The notes beneath the pieces were generated by a model. It did no database searches. It was not told the origin of the DNA and worked only from the letters and a program-made list of their open reading frames with translations. The translations under genes and the position numbers were made by a program. A stretch of 64,000 bases of DNA. Source: Demequina zhanjiangensis. Lineage in GTDB: Bacteria; Actinomycetota; Actinomycetes; Actinomycetales; Demequinaceae. Where the stretch lies: positions 489,973 through 553,972 of the forward strand of contig NZ_JAUHPV010000002.1 in NCBI RefSeq assembly GCF_030418315.1. The letters are read 5' to 3'. The number at the start of each line of letters is the position of its first letter. Position 1 is the stretch's first letter. Below, piece after piece: positions 53,359 to 61,347 of the stretch.

Positions 53359-53379
53359 CGACTGGCCATCTGACATGAC

Positions 53380-53414
53380 GCGAGCCCCAGCGGGAATGTC
53401 CTGCTGGGGCTCGC
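53380..53414 (+). terminator. Terminator after pknB
   Basis: A perfect 12-pair stem extended to 16 with one wobble, 3-base loop, beginning 21 bases past the stop and followed by TGTCTAT. The crtE -10 element follows at once. Confidence 0.8.
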
Positions 53415-53418
53415 TGTC

Positions 53419-53424
53419 TATAGT
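53419..53424 (+). promoter_or_regulatory. -10 element of the carotenoid operon (leaderless)
   Basis: TATAGT ends six bases before the crtE ATG. No ribosome site precedes the ATG, so the mRNA is probably leaderless. The -35 position falls within the pknB terminator and is not consensus. Confidence 0.55.
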
Positions 53425-53430
53425 GGCGTG

Positions 53431-54513
53431 ATGGAGAGGGTTTCGACCGTGGAGTCGCTGCACGAGGTGGTGCGTACTCGCCTGGACTGTGTCCACGAGG
53501 CGCTGGCCGAGCACGTCTCGCACGAGGCAGGCCGGCTCGGATCGGCCGGGACGGACTACCGGAACCTGTGGCTCTCCCTCGGAGACCAGTTCCCGGGTGG
53601 CAAGAGCCTGCGGCCGGCCCTCACCCTCGCGTCGTACGCGGGTCTCGGCGGCGACGACCCCGACGCGGTGGTCCCGGTGGCCGCCGCGATGGAGATGCTC
53701 CACACGGCGATGCTCGTGCACGACGACATCCTCGACCACGACGAGGTCCGCCGCGGACGCCCCAACCTCGCCGGCACGCGGCGAGCGGCGCTCGACGGAT
53801 CGCCCCTCACACCTGCACAGGTCGACAACCACGTCCTGTCCGCGGCACTGCTCGGCGGAGACCTCGCCATCGCGTCGGCCTACGACCTCGTGTCGTCCTC
53901 GAACCTTCCGGCGCACCACCGGCTGGCCTGCCTGGACCTGGTGACCCGCGCGATCCGCACCACGATCGCGGGAGAGCTGCTGGACACCTACGGCGATCTC
54001 ACCGATCCCGCCGACGCGGACGCCCTCATCGTCGCCGAGCTCAAGACCGCCACGTACACGTTCGTCGTACCCCTGCTCGCCGGCGCCCAGCTCGCCGGCG
54101 CAGACCCCACGATGATCGGTCATCTCGAGCGCATCGGCACCTCGCTCGGCGTCTCCTTCCAGCTCGTGGACGACGACCTGGGGATCTTCGGCGATCCCGA
54201 GGTGACGGGCAAGTCTGTGCTGTCCGACCTGCGCACTGGAAAGCGCACCGAGCTGATGCGGCTCGCGTTCCACCGCGCCACTGACGAGCAGCGGGAGGTG
54301 CTGCGCGCCGCGCTCGGCAACCCCGACCTGGACGAGGATGGCGCCGCACGCGTTCGCGAGGTGCTGGTCGCCTCCGGCGCGCGGGGACAGACGCTGGGCA
54401 TCGCCCGACGCCACGCCCGGCTCGCGCGCCGCCTCGCCTTCGAGCGGATCCCGGCACCGCTCTCCGGCTACCTCCTCGAGCTCATCGACCGCCTTGAGGA
54501 ACGAGTGTCGTGA
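53431..54513 (+). CDS. crtE: CrtE geranylgeranyl diphosphate synthase
   Basis: A 360-residue trans-isoprenyl diphosphate synthase making GGPP from IPP and shorter allylic diphosphates. First Asp-rich motif DDILDHD, second FQLVDDDLGIFG, substrate GGKSLRP. The ATG at 53431 is chosen over the adjacent GTG because of its distance from the -10 box. It is first in a six-gene operon in which every junction is a 4-base overlap. Confidence 0.94.
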   Translation: MERVSTVESLHEVVRTRLDCVHEALAEHVSHEAGRLGSAGTDYRNLWLSLGDQFPGGKSLRPALTLASYAGLGGDDPDAVVPVAAAMEMLHTAMLVHDDILDHDEVRRGRPNLAGTRRAALDGSPLTPAQVDNHVLSAALLGGDLAIASAYDLVSSSNLPAHHRLACLDLVTRAIRTTIAGELLDTYGDLTDPADADALIVAELKTATYTFVVPLLAGAQLAGADPTMIGHLERIGTSLGVSFQLVDDDLGIFGDPEVTGKSVLSDLRTGKRTELMRLAFHRATDEQREVLRAALGNPDLDEDGAARVREVLVASGARGQTLGIARRHARLARRLAFERIPAPLSGYLLELIDRLEERVS

Positions 54514-55421
54514 ACGATGCCGACGCGGGCCATGAGGCCGACGCGCCCGACACCGACCTCGCCCTCTACGATCGCACCGCGCACGACGCGGCCTCCCAGG
54601 TGATCGCGCGCTACTCCACCAGCTTCGGCATGGGCACGCGCCTGCTCCCCCGCGAGATGCGCGCACACATCGAGAACGTGTACGCGATGGTGCGAGTGGC
54701 CGACGAGATCGTCGACACCTATCGCGGCCCCGACGCGCGCGAGCTGCTCGACAGCTTCGAACGCGAGGTGGACGCGGCTGTCACGCGGGGGTTCTCGACG
54801 AACCTCGTGGCCCACGCCTTCGGGCGCACGGCGGCATCCGTCGGCATCACCGACGCGCAGATCACGCCGTTCTTCGCCTCCATGCGGATGGACCTGGACA
54901 AGACGGTCCACACGGACGAGTCGTTCCGCACCTACGTGTACGGCTCGGCCGAGGTGATCGGTGAGATGTGCCTCGCGGTGTTCCTCAACACCGGCGAAGG
55001 GCCGCGGCCGCTGCCGCCGGAGGTGGCGGAGGGCGCGCGTCGGCTCGGCGCGGCGTACCAGAAGGTCAACTTCCTGCGCGATCTCGGCGCCGATGAGACG
55101 GCGTTGGGCCGCTCGTACTTCCCTGGCGTGAAGTCCGAGACGCTCGACGATGCGCAGCTCGCCGCCCTCGTCGACGACTGCCGTGGTGACGTCGAGGCGG
55201 CGGAGCGGTGTCTCCCGGCGCTCCCCCGGCGCGCGCGCGTCGGCGTCGCCACCACGATCGAGATCTACACGCGACTGCTGGACCGCATCGCACAGACCCC
55301 GGCCACAGAGCTGAGCGCGACCAGGGTGCGGGTCCCCGACCGCATCAAGCTGGCGATCGCGCTCCGACACATCATCGAGGGGCGGCGGCGGGAGCCGACG
55401 CCGGAGAGGAGCGCGATGTGA
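54510..55421 (+). CDS. crtB: CrtB phytoene synthase
   Basis: A 303-residue squalene/phytoene synthase condensing two GGPP into phytoene. The pattern YAMVRVADEIVDT carries the first Asp-rich site and LRDLGADETALGRSYFP the second. The GTG start overlaps crtE (GTGA). Confidence 0.94.
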   Translation: MNDADAGHEADAPDTDLALYDRTAHDAASQVIARYSTSFGMGTRLLPREMRAHIENVYAMVRVADEIVDTYRGPDARELLDSFEREVDAAVTRGFSTNLVAHAFGRTAASVGITDAQITPFFASMRMDLDKTVHTDESFRTYVYGSAEVIGEMCLAVFLNTGEGPRPLPPEVAEGARRLGAAYQKVNFLRDLGADETALGRSYFPGVKSETLDDAQLAALVDDCRGDVEAAERCLPALPRRARVGVATTIEIYTRLLDRIAQTPATELSATRVRVPDRIKLAIALRHIIEGRRREPTPERSAM

Positions 55422-57067
55422 GCGCCCAGAGCGCGGGACCCCGCGTGGTCGTGATCGGTGGAGGCATCGGGGGCCTGGCGACGGCTGCCCTCCTGGCCCG
55501 GGGAGGCGCCGACGTCACCCTCGTCGAACGCGGCGCGGAGCTCGGAGGACGCGCGGGTCGGCTGAAGAAGGCCGGCTACACGTGGGATACAGGCCCCTCG
55601 TGGTACCTCATGCCCGAGGCCTTCGAACAGTTCTACGGTCTGCTGGGCCGCAAGGTCGAGGACGAGCTGGATCTGATCGACCTCGACCCGCGCTACCGGG
55701 TGTTCTTCGAAGGCGAGGATCCCGAGGGCGCCGCGGAGAGCCTCGACGTGCTCGCCGACCCCGACGCGAACTATGCACGCTTCGACGCGATGAGCGGCGG
55801 CGATGGCGAGGCCATCCGACGCTACGCGAAGGAGTCCTACGACCTGTACCGGCTGGCGCTCGACCGCTTCCTCTACACGACGTATGAGAACCCGCTCAAG
55901 GTCGCGTCGCGCGAGGTGATCCGTCGGCTTCCCACGCTCGGATCGCTCCTGACGCGGCCGCTCGGCGCGAAGATCGACAGGCGCGTCCGCGATCCTCGCC
56001 TGCGCAAGGTGCTCGGCTTCCACGCCGTCTTCCTCGGCTCCGCGCCCGACCGCGCGCCGTCGCTGTACTCGCTCATGAGCCACATGGACCTGACCGACGG
56101 CGTGCGCTACCCGCGCGGCGGGATGTACGAGGTCGTGGAGTCGCTCGTGCGCGTCGCTCGCGAGGAGGGTGCGGCGCTGCGCACCGACGCGAACGTCACC
56201 CGGATCGAGGTCGGGCCCGATGGACTTGCCACGGGCGTCGTCCTCGCCGACGGCGAGACCCTCCCGGCCGACGTGGTGGTCTCGGGTGCCGACATGCATC
56301 ACACCGAGACCGCGCTGCTCGAGCCCGAGCACCGATGGCAGGACGAGCCCGCCTGGAAGCGCCGCTCGCCTGGCGTGAGCGCGCTGCTCGTGTTCGCCGG
56401 CGTGAAGGGCGAGCTCCCCGAGCTTGAGCACCACTCCCTCTTCTTCACCAAGGACTGGGACGCCAACTTCGCGCAGATCGTCGGCGACGGCGCGCTCTCG
56501 GCGCCGGTGCCCGGCTCCCTCTACGTCTCCAAGGTGACGGCGACGAATCCGACCGCAGCACCCGCGGGCTACGAGAACCTGTTCATGCTGGTGCCCTTCC
56601 CCGCGGATCCCGAGCTCGGAGCCACCGACCGGTCGCGCGCCGAGCTGGAGGAGCTCGCCTGGGGCTACCTGGACCAGGTCGCCTCGTGGGCTCGCATCCC
56701 TCAGCTTCGCGAACGCACCACGATCTACTCGGTGAAGGCGCCGGCGGACTTCGCGACGGAGCTCTCCGCGTGGAAGGGCTCGGCCCTCGGGCTCGAGCAC
56801 ACGCTGTTCCAGTCGGCCATGTTCCGGCCCGGCAACGCCTCGCGGAAGGTGAGGAACCTTCTGTACACGGGTTCCTCGACCGTGCCCGGGATCGGCATGC
56901 CCATCTGCCTGATCTCTGCCGAGCTCGTCGCCAAGCGACTGCTCGGCGACACGGGCCCCTCCCCCCTCGCGTCTCCAGCGGCCGACGGCTTCCTCGCGGG
57001 ATCCACGCGATCGGATGTCCTCGGCCGCCTGGCGCGCGGCGAGCAGCGCCTCGGGATCGACGTATGA
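55418..57067 (+). CDS. crtI: CrtI phytoene desaturase
   Basis: A 549-residue FAD-dependent desaturase converting phytoene to lycopene. The N-terminal dinucleotide motif VVVIGGGIGGLATAALL and the C-terminal TGSSTVPGIGMPICL segment are both intact. It starts at a GTG overlapping the crtB stop, with GGAGAGGA upstream. Confidence 0.95.
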   Translation: MSAQSAGPRVVVIGGGIGGLATAALLARGGADVTLVERGAELGGRAGRLKKAGYTWDTGPSWYLMPEAFEQFYGLLGRKVEDELDLIDLDPRYRVFFEGEDPEGAAESLDVLADPDANYARFDAMSGGDGEAIRRYAKESYDLYRLALDRFLYTTYENPLKVASREVIRRLPTLGSLLTRPLGAKIDRRVRDPRLRKVLGFHAVFLGSAPDRAPSLYSLMSHMDLTDGVRYPRGGMYEVVESLVRVAREEGAALRTDANVTRIEVGPDGLATGVVLADGETLPADVVVSGADMHHTETALLEPEHRWQDEPAWKRRSPGVSALLVFAGVKGELPELEHHSLFFTKDWDANFAQIVGDGALSAPVPGSLYVSKVTATNPTAAPAGYENLFMLVPFPADPELGATDRSRAELEELAWGYLDQVASWARIPQLRERTTIYSVKAPADFATELSAWKGSALGLEHTLFQSAMFRPGNASRKVRNLLYTGSSTVPGIGMPICLISAELVAKRLLGDTGPSPLASPAADGFLAGSTRSDVLGRLARGEQRLGIDV

Positions 57068-57381
57068 GCGTCGTCTATCTCGGCGCTCTCGTGGTCAGCC
57101 TGGTCGGCTTGGGCGCGCTCGACCGCAGGTTCGGACTCGCGCTCTTCGTGCAGCCCGCGCGCACGATCGTGACGATCGCCATGGGCGTCGCGGTCTTCCT
57201 CGTGTGGGACGTGCTCGGAGTGGAGCGTGGCATCTTCTTCATCGGTGACGGGCCGTACCAGACGGGAATCCTGCTGAGCCCGGAGATCCCGATCGAGGAG
57301 CTCTTCTTCCTCACGCTGCTCACGTATCAGACGCTCCTGCTGTGGCGCTGGTTCTCACGACGGCAGGAGGCGCGCGCGTGA
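57064..57381 (+). CDS. crtYe: CrtYe-type carotenoid cyclase subunit
   Basis: A 105-residue membrane protein with three TM helices and the PIEELFF motif of heterodimeric lycopene/C50 cyclases. It works with the next gene product. It overlaps crtI (ATGA) and crtYf (GTGA). Whether the pair forms beta, epsilon or gamma rings cannot be read from the sequence. Confidence 0.88.
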   Translation: MSVVYLGALVVSLVGLGALDRRFGLALFVQPARTIVTIAMGVAVFLVWDVLGVERGIFFIGDGPYQTGILLSPEIPIEELFFLTLLTYQTLLLWRWFSRRQEARA

Positions 57382-57731
57382 GCAACTACATCACCCTGTC
57401 GGGTCTGATGCTGGTCCTGATCCTGCTCTTCACCTTCCGACCGCTGCGGAGACTGCCCGCTCGACCGTTGCTGCTCACCGGCGCGGTGCTCCTCGCGCTC
57501 ACCTTCGTCTTCGACAACCTGATCGTGGGCGCGGGGATCGTGGGCTACGACGACTCGCTCACCCTGGGGATCCGGGTGCCGATCGCGCCGATCGAGGACT
57601 TCGCGTACGCGATCGGCGCCGTGCTGCTCATCCCTGCGCTGTGGCAGTGGAACTCACGGCTCGCTCCGCGCGATCACCACACCGCCGCAACCGACCCGGC
57701 CGCGCCCGACCCGGAGGCTGAACGCCCATGA
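57378..57731 (+). CDS. crtYf: CrtYf-type carotenoid cyclase subunit
   Basis: A 117-residue membrane protein, second half of the heterodimeric cyclase, with APIEDFAY as the counterpart of PIEE and about three TM helices. The hydrophilic tail is rich in Asp/Pro. The GTG start is set by the overlap with crtYe. Confidence 0.88.
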   Translation: MSNYITLSGLMLVLILLFTFRPLRRLPARPLLLTGAVLLALTFVFDNLIVGAGIVGYDDSLTLGIRVPIAPIEDFAYAIGAVLLIPALWQWNSRLAPRDHHTAATDPAAPDPEAERP

Positions 57732-58606
57732 TCGCCAACATCGTCAAGGCGTCGCGGCCGGTGTCGTGGATCAACACGGCGTTCCCGTTCGCGGCCGGCT
57801 ACCTGATGGCGACGCGCGAGGTGGACGCGATCCTCATCATCGGCACGCTCTTCTTCCTGATCCCGTACAACCTCCTGATGTACGGCGTGAACGACGTCTT
57901 CGACTACGAGTCGGACCTGGCGAACCCGCGCAAGGGCGGCATCGAGGGCGATGTGATCCGCGACCGCGCGCAGGCACGACGGGTGCACCGGGCCATCCTG
58001 TGGTCGTCGGCGCTGACCGTGGTGCCGTTCGTCGTCTGGCTCCTGCTCCAGGGATCAGTCGCGGCGGGCGCGACGCTGCTGCTGGTCGTCTTCGCAGTGA
58101 TCGCCTACTCGGCGCCCGGACTGCGCTTCAAGGAGCGGCCCTTCCTCGACTCGTTCACCTCTGCGGTCCACTTCGCGGGACCGCTCGTCTATGCGCTGGT
58201 GATCGCGGACGTCCCGCTCGGAGATCGGGCCGTGTGGCCGATCTGGGTCGCCTTCCTCGCCTGGGGCATGGCCAGCCACGCCTTCGGCGCGGTTCAGGAT
58301 GTGAAGGCGGACCGCGAAGGCGGAATCGGGTCTATCGCAACCGTGCTGGGCGCACGCACCACGGTCCTGCTCGCCGTCGGCTGGTACCTGCTCGCCGGCA
58401 TCGTGCTCGCGACGCTTCCCTGGCCCGGCAACCTCGCTGCCTTCCTCGTGCTCCCGTACGCGATGTCAGTGGCACGGTTCAGGCGCATCACTGACGAGAC
58501 CTGTGAGGACGCGAACCGAGGATGGCGGACGTTCCTGTGGCTGAACCAGCCCGTCGGCTTCCTTGTGACGATGCTGCTGATCGCCGTGTGGCGCGGCTGG
58601 CTGTAG
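57728..58606 (+). CDS. crtEb: CrtEb-type lycopene elongase (UbiA prenyltransferase)
   Basis: A 292-residue polytopic UbiA-family protein with both Asp-rich motifs, NDVFDYESDLANPRK and DVKADREGG. Next to crtYe/crtYf it should add two C5 units to lycopene (C40 to C50). The order crtE-B-I-Ye-Yf-Eb matches known C50 clusters such as decaprenoxanthin. The product is therefore probably a C50 carotenoid. The last base is 21 from the convergent trpG stop. Confidence 0.88.
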   Translation: MIANIVKASRPVSWINTAFPFAAGYLMATREVDAILIIGTLFFLIPYNLLMYGVNDVFDYESDLANPRKGGIEGDVIRDRAQARRVHRAILWSSALTVVPFVVWLLLQGSVAAGATLLLVVFAVIAYSAPGLRFKERPFLDSFTSAVHFAGPLVYALVIADVPLGDRAVWPIWVAFLAWGMASHAFGAVQDVKADREGGIGSIATVLGARTTVLLAVGWYLLAGIVLATLPWPGNLAAFLVLPYAMSVARFRRITDETCEDANRGWRTFLWLNQPVGFLVTMLLIAVWRGWL

Positions 58607-58627
58607 CCCAGGCTGCGCGCGTCGGCG

Positions 58628-59254
58628 CTACTTCCGCACGAGCGGGCCGAGCCCCGCGGACCGGCCTTCGGCGTCGGGCATGCCGCACAGCTCAAGCCAG
58701 TTGGCCAGAAGGCGGTGTCCGCCTTCGGTGAGCACCGACTCCGGGTGGAACTGGACGCCGTGCAGCGGCAGCTCCTTGTGCTTCAGCCCCATGATGATGC
58801 CGTTCGCGGTGGAGCAGGTCACCTCGAGCTCGTCGGGAACCGTCGGGTTCTCGACCGCGAGCGAGTGGTAGCGCGTGGCGGTGAACGGCGAGGGCAGGCC
58901 GGCCAGCACCGAGTCGGCGTGGTGCGAGACCTCGGAGGTCTTGCCGTGCATGAGCTCGGGCGCATGGCTCACCACCCCGCCGAACACCTCGGCGAGCGCC
59001 TGGTGGCCCAGGCAGATGCCCAGCATGGGCGTACCGGTCTCGGCGCAGCGTCGGATCACGTCCATCGAGGAGCCCGCCTCCGCGGGGGCTCCGGGCCCGG
59101 GCGAGACCAGCACGCCGTCGTAGTCGGTGACGTCGCCCGCCTCGTGGACGGCGTCGTTCCGCACCACCACGGTGTCGGCGCCCATCTGACGCAGGTAGCC
59201 GACGATCGTGTAGACGAACGAGTCGTAGTTGTCGACGACGAGGATCCTCGCCAT
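58628..59254 (-). CDS. trpG: Glutamine amidotransferase, anthranilate/aminodeoxychorismate synthase component II
   Basis: A 208-residue class I glutaminase with catalytic C81 (GICLGHQA), H170 and E172 (VQFHPESV). It supplies ammonia for anthranilate (TrpG) or aminodeoxychorismate (PabA) synthesis; no component I gene is nearby, so the two cannot be separated. Its place next to pknB/crgA genes is conserved in actinobacteria. Confidence 0.9.
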   Translation of the reverse strand: MARILVVDNYDSFVYTIVGYLRQMGADTVVVRNDAVHEAGDVTDYDGVLVSPGPGAPAEAGSSMDVIRRCAETGTPMLGICLGHQALAEVFGGVVSHAPELMHGKTSEVSHHADSVLAGLPSPFTATRYHSLAVENPTVPDELEVTCSTANGIIMGLKHKELPLHGVQFHPESVLTEGGHRLLANWLELCGMPDAEGRSAGLGPLVRK

Positions 59255-59255
59255 G

Positions 59256-59423
59256 TCAGCCTCCCTGTCCCACGGTCTGCTCCTGGATTCCGAGATACGG
59301 CTCGAGCCACGGGAACACCCACTCGAACAGTACGGCGACCAGCCCGACGAACGCGATCAGCAGGATGAGGGTCTTCACCCACGCGTTGCCAGGCAGGTGC
59401 GACCACAGCCATGTGGAGATCAC
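59256..59423 (-). CDS. Small single-pass membrane protein between sortase and trpG
   Basis: A 55-residue protein (VISTWLWSHLPGNAWVKTL...) with one TM helix at about residues 18-38 and a short acidic tail. The GTG overlaps the sortase stop (GTGA) and its stop is one base from trpG. Tight coupling argues that it is real. Function unknown; it may be a sortase partner. Confidence 0.6.
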   Translation of the reverse strand: MISTWLWSHLPGNAWVKTLILLIAFVGLVAVLFEWVFPWLEPYLGIQEQTVGQGG

Positions 59424-60244
59424 GAGAGGTCCTCCCTCATCTCGGCGGGCACGCCGTGGCCCACGGGAGCCCAGTACTTCAGCTCCGCATGCACGATCCA
59501 TCGCTGTGCCGCGGAGAACCGCGGATGACAGCTGGTCATGGTCAGGTAGTGACCGTCCGCCTCGGCGCCCGGCTGGTTCGGCACGGGTGCGATGACCTGG
59601 ACGTCGGTGGGAAGCACGATCTCGTGGTTCACCACCTCGTAGACGAACCATGCCTCGTCGGTCTGCACGACGACGTCGTCGCCCAGGTCGAGCATGTCGA
59701 TGTCGGAGAACGGCTTGCCGTACGTGGTGCGGTGGCCCGCCACGGCGAAGTTCCCGAGCTCGCCGGGCATCGCGGTGTCGGGATAGTGACCGATGCCGAT
59801 CACATTCAGCACCTGCGCCTTGTCCACGCCCTGCGCGATCGGCTTCACGTAGTCCTCGCCCCAGCGCGGCACGTACATGACAGCGAAGGTCTCGGCGTGC
59901 GCAGGCTGATCCATCTGGGGCGGGTCGTCCGTGAACTGGAACTCCGCCGGGATCGTCTCCACCACGTCGACGGCGGGTGCGGCGCTGGCCGTGGTCTCCG
60001 GCTCAGCCGCGGTGATCCCGGCCACGAAGTCCTCGACGATCTGCGACTGCTCGCGATCCGCGGTGACGTCCGTGTAGAAGAGCTGCCACACCACGAACAG
60101 ACCGAGCAGGACGCCGGCAGCGATCATCAGCTCACCGGTGACGCCCAGCACTCGGTCGAGCGCGCGGGGCCCCGAGGCGCGGTGCCTGGGCTCGCGCGGC
60201 GTCGAACCGGACGACGGCGGGGTCGTGTCAGTGTCTTGCGTCAT
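59420..60244 (-). CDS. Class E sortase
   Basis: A 274-residue transpeptidase with a Pro/Thr-rich N-terminus, TM helix at about 33-57, a linker and the sortase barrel. The catalytic set is H171 (GHRTTYGKPF), C239 (LTMTSCHP) and R248. Class E enzymes of actinobacteria attach LAxTG-type proteins to the wall and commonly lie beside crgA/trpG. The start MTQDTD at 60244 is preferred; a longer frame would cover the divergent promoter region. Confidence 0.9.
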   Translation of the reverse strand: MTQDTDTTPPSSGSTPREPRHRASGPRALDRVLGVTGELMIAAGVLLGLFVVWQLFYTDVTADREQSQIVEDFVAGITAAEPETTASAAPAVDVVETIPAEFQFTDDPPQMDQPAHAETFAVMYVPRWGEDYVKPIAQGVDKAQVLNVIGIGHYPDTAMPGELGNFAVAGHRTTYGKPFSDIDMLDLGDDVVVQTDEAWFVYEVVNHEIVLPTDVQVIAPVPNQPGAEADGHYLTMTSCHPRFSAAQRWIVHAELKYWAPVGHGVPAEMREDLS

Positions 60245-60379
60245 GGTGGGACCAGCGTACGTGAGCACGTTGCAGGGCCGATACCCCCTTGGTGCCCTGG
60301 CCTGGGACCCGGCAGGTACCCTGGTTCCCAGCATCCCGCCCATCGCGCGCGACGCGCGCCATCCTCAGGAGCAACGACC

Positions 60380-60625
60380 GTGGCACGAGCCAAGAAGAAC
60401 GACCGCGAGACCTACAAGGCGCCCCGCAACCTCGGCAAGGCCAAGTCGGAGAACCCGAAGTGGCTCATCCCCACGATCCTCACCCTCCTGATCGTCGGCC
60501 TCGTGTGGATCACGGTCCACTACGTGACGTCCGGCCAGTACCCGCTGCCCCTGAGCAACTGGAACGTCTTCGTCGGCTTCGGCTTCTTCGCCGTGGCGAT
60601 GGGACTGCTGACCCGCTGGAAGTAG
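60380..60625 (+). CDS. crgA: CrgA cell division protein
   Basis: An 81-residue protein with a basic N-terminus (residues 1-29) and two TM helices (about 32-52 and 61-78). CrgA coordinates septal proteins and FtsZ-ring function in actinobacteria. GTG start with AGGAG eight bases upstream. It is divergent from the sortase gene (135 bases between, with a TACCCT candidate -10). Confidence 0.92.
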   Translation: MARAKKNDRETYKAPRNLGKAKSENPKWLIPTILTLLIVGLVWITVHYVTSGQYPLPLSNWNVFVGFGFFAVAMGLLTRWK

Positions 60626-60677
60626 GCGGCCCTCGGCGCGTGCTGCGCCGAGCCCCGGACCCGTCCTCGGACGGTGG

Positions 60678-60710
60678 AAGGCGCGCACCATCGGTGCGCG
60701 CCTTTTCTCT
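60678..60710 (+). terminator. Rho-independent terminator of crgA
   Basis: A perfect 12-pair stem (60678-60689 with 60693-60704), 3-base loop and a following TTTTCTCT tract. This is the clearest terminator in the window. Confidence 0.92.
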
Positions 60711-60765
60711 TGCCTCGTGCGGCTCCACGTACCGTGCACTTCTGGGGACGAGCCCTGGGACATCC

Positions 60766-60923
60766 TGTGGACCCATGTGGACTGCGGGTCCCTCTCCCCA
60801 CGAATGCCTGGGGAAAACCCGGTGGATATGTGAATAACACCGATGTATTTATCCACACCGCTCTCCACACTCGGGGATAACTACAGCGCTGTTGTTCACA
60901 GCTGTGTGCACCGCTGTGAATAT
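60766..60923. other. Cluster of DnaA-box-like sequences
   Basis: Within 158 bases: perfect TTATCCACA at 60849-60857; TTATTCACA (minus) at 60829-60837; TTGTTCACA at 60892-60900; ATATTCACA (minus) at 60915-60923; and weaker GGGTCCACA and CAGTCCACA (minus) at 60766-60774 and 60776-60784, exactly 10 bases apart, ATATCCACC (minus) at 60821-60829 and CTCTCCACA at 60861-60869. The local sequence is much AT-richer than the window. The wider gap from 60711 to 61337 contains no gene. Confidence 0.6.
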
Positions 60924-61065
60924 GGGAGTCGGTGCTGCTCGGGAGAGGCTCCCGTGCGTGGCGGCGGTGCGATCGGGATTGCGGGGCGCTGCGGGGCGTG
61001 CAACGCGGAGAGCTACCTGAGGACACCTCGGCGGGTGGCTGGCCCGGCGCTCGGCGGCGAGCACA

Positions 61066-61123
61066 AGCGGTCGCGAGTCTCCCGCGGCGCTCATGGCGAC
61101 GCGCAGAGCGGTCGCGAGTCTCC
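61066..61123. repeat. Direct repeat pair A
   Basis: AGCGGTCGCGAGTCTCC occurs at 61066-61082 and 61107-61123, a 41-base offset. It is intergenic. Confidence 0.8.
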
Positions 61124-61151
61124 TGGGAAACGCGGGGGGCGGTGAGGAGAC

Positions 61152-61211
61152 CAGTACTCAGTGCCGCGCGGCACGCAGCAGGGCGACGACAGCAGTACTC
61201 AGTGCCGCGCG
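61152..61211. repeat. Direct repeat pair B
   Basis: CAGTACTCAGTGCCGCGCG occurs at 61152-61170 and 61193-61211, again with a 41-base offset. It is intergenic. Confidence 0.8.
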
Positions 61212-61313
61212 TGGCACACGAGGACGCCAGGAACCATCGTGGGTCTGCCGGGAGCGAGTCGGCGCGGGAAGCAGCGCCCTGCAGAGCGCGCGGGTGAAGC
61301 GCGACGGACGGCG

Positions 61314-61347
61314 GGGGTTGTCAGCGGCGCGGGGTTGTCAGCGGCGC
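61314..61347. repeat. Tandem 17-base repeat at the rhomboid gene end
   Basis: GGGGTTGTCAGCGGCGC is repeated head to tail, perfect, at 61314-61330 and 61331-61347. The second copy contains the rhomboid stop codon. Confidence 0.85.

Noticed and set aside
52438..54666. 742-codon minus-strand frame opposite pknB and crtE
   Set aside because: It spans two clear genes and a terminator; the composition is that of a shadow frame.
60932..61297. 121-codon plus-strand frame in the crgA-rhomboid gap
   Set aside because: Arg/Ala/Gly-rich translation, no ribosome site, runs through the direct repeats.
61066..61347. CRISPR-like array from the short repeats
   Set aside because: Three different repeats with only two copies each, no uniform spacer set and no cas genes.
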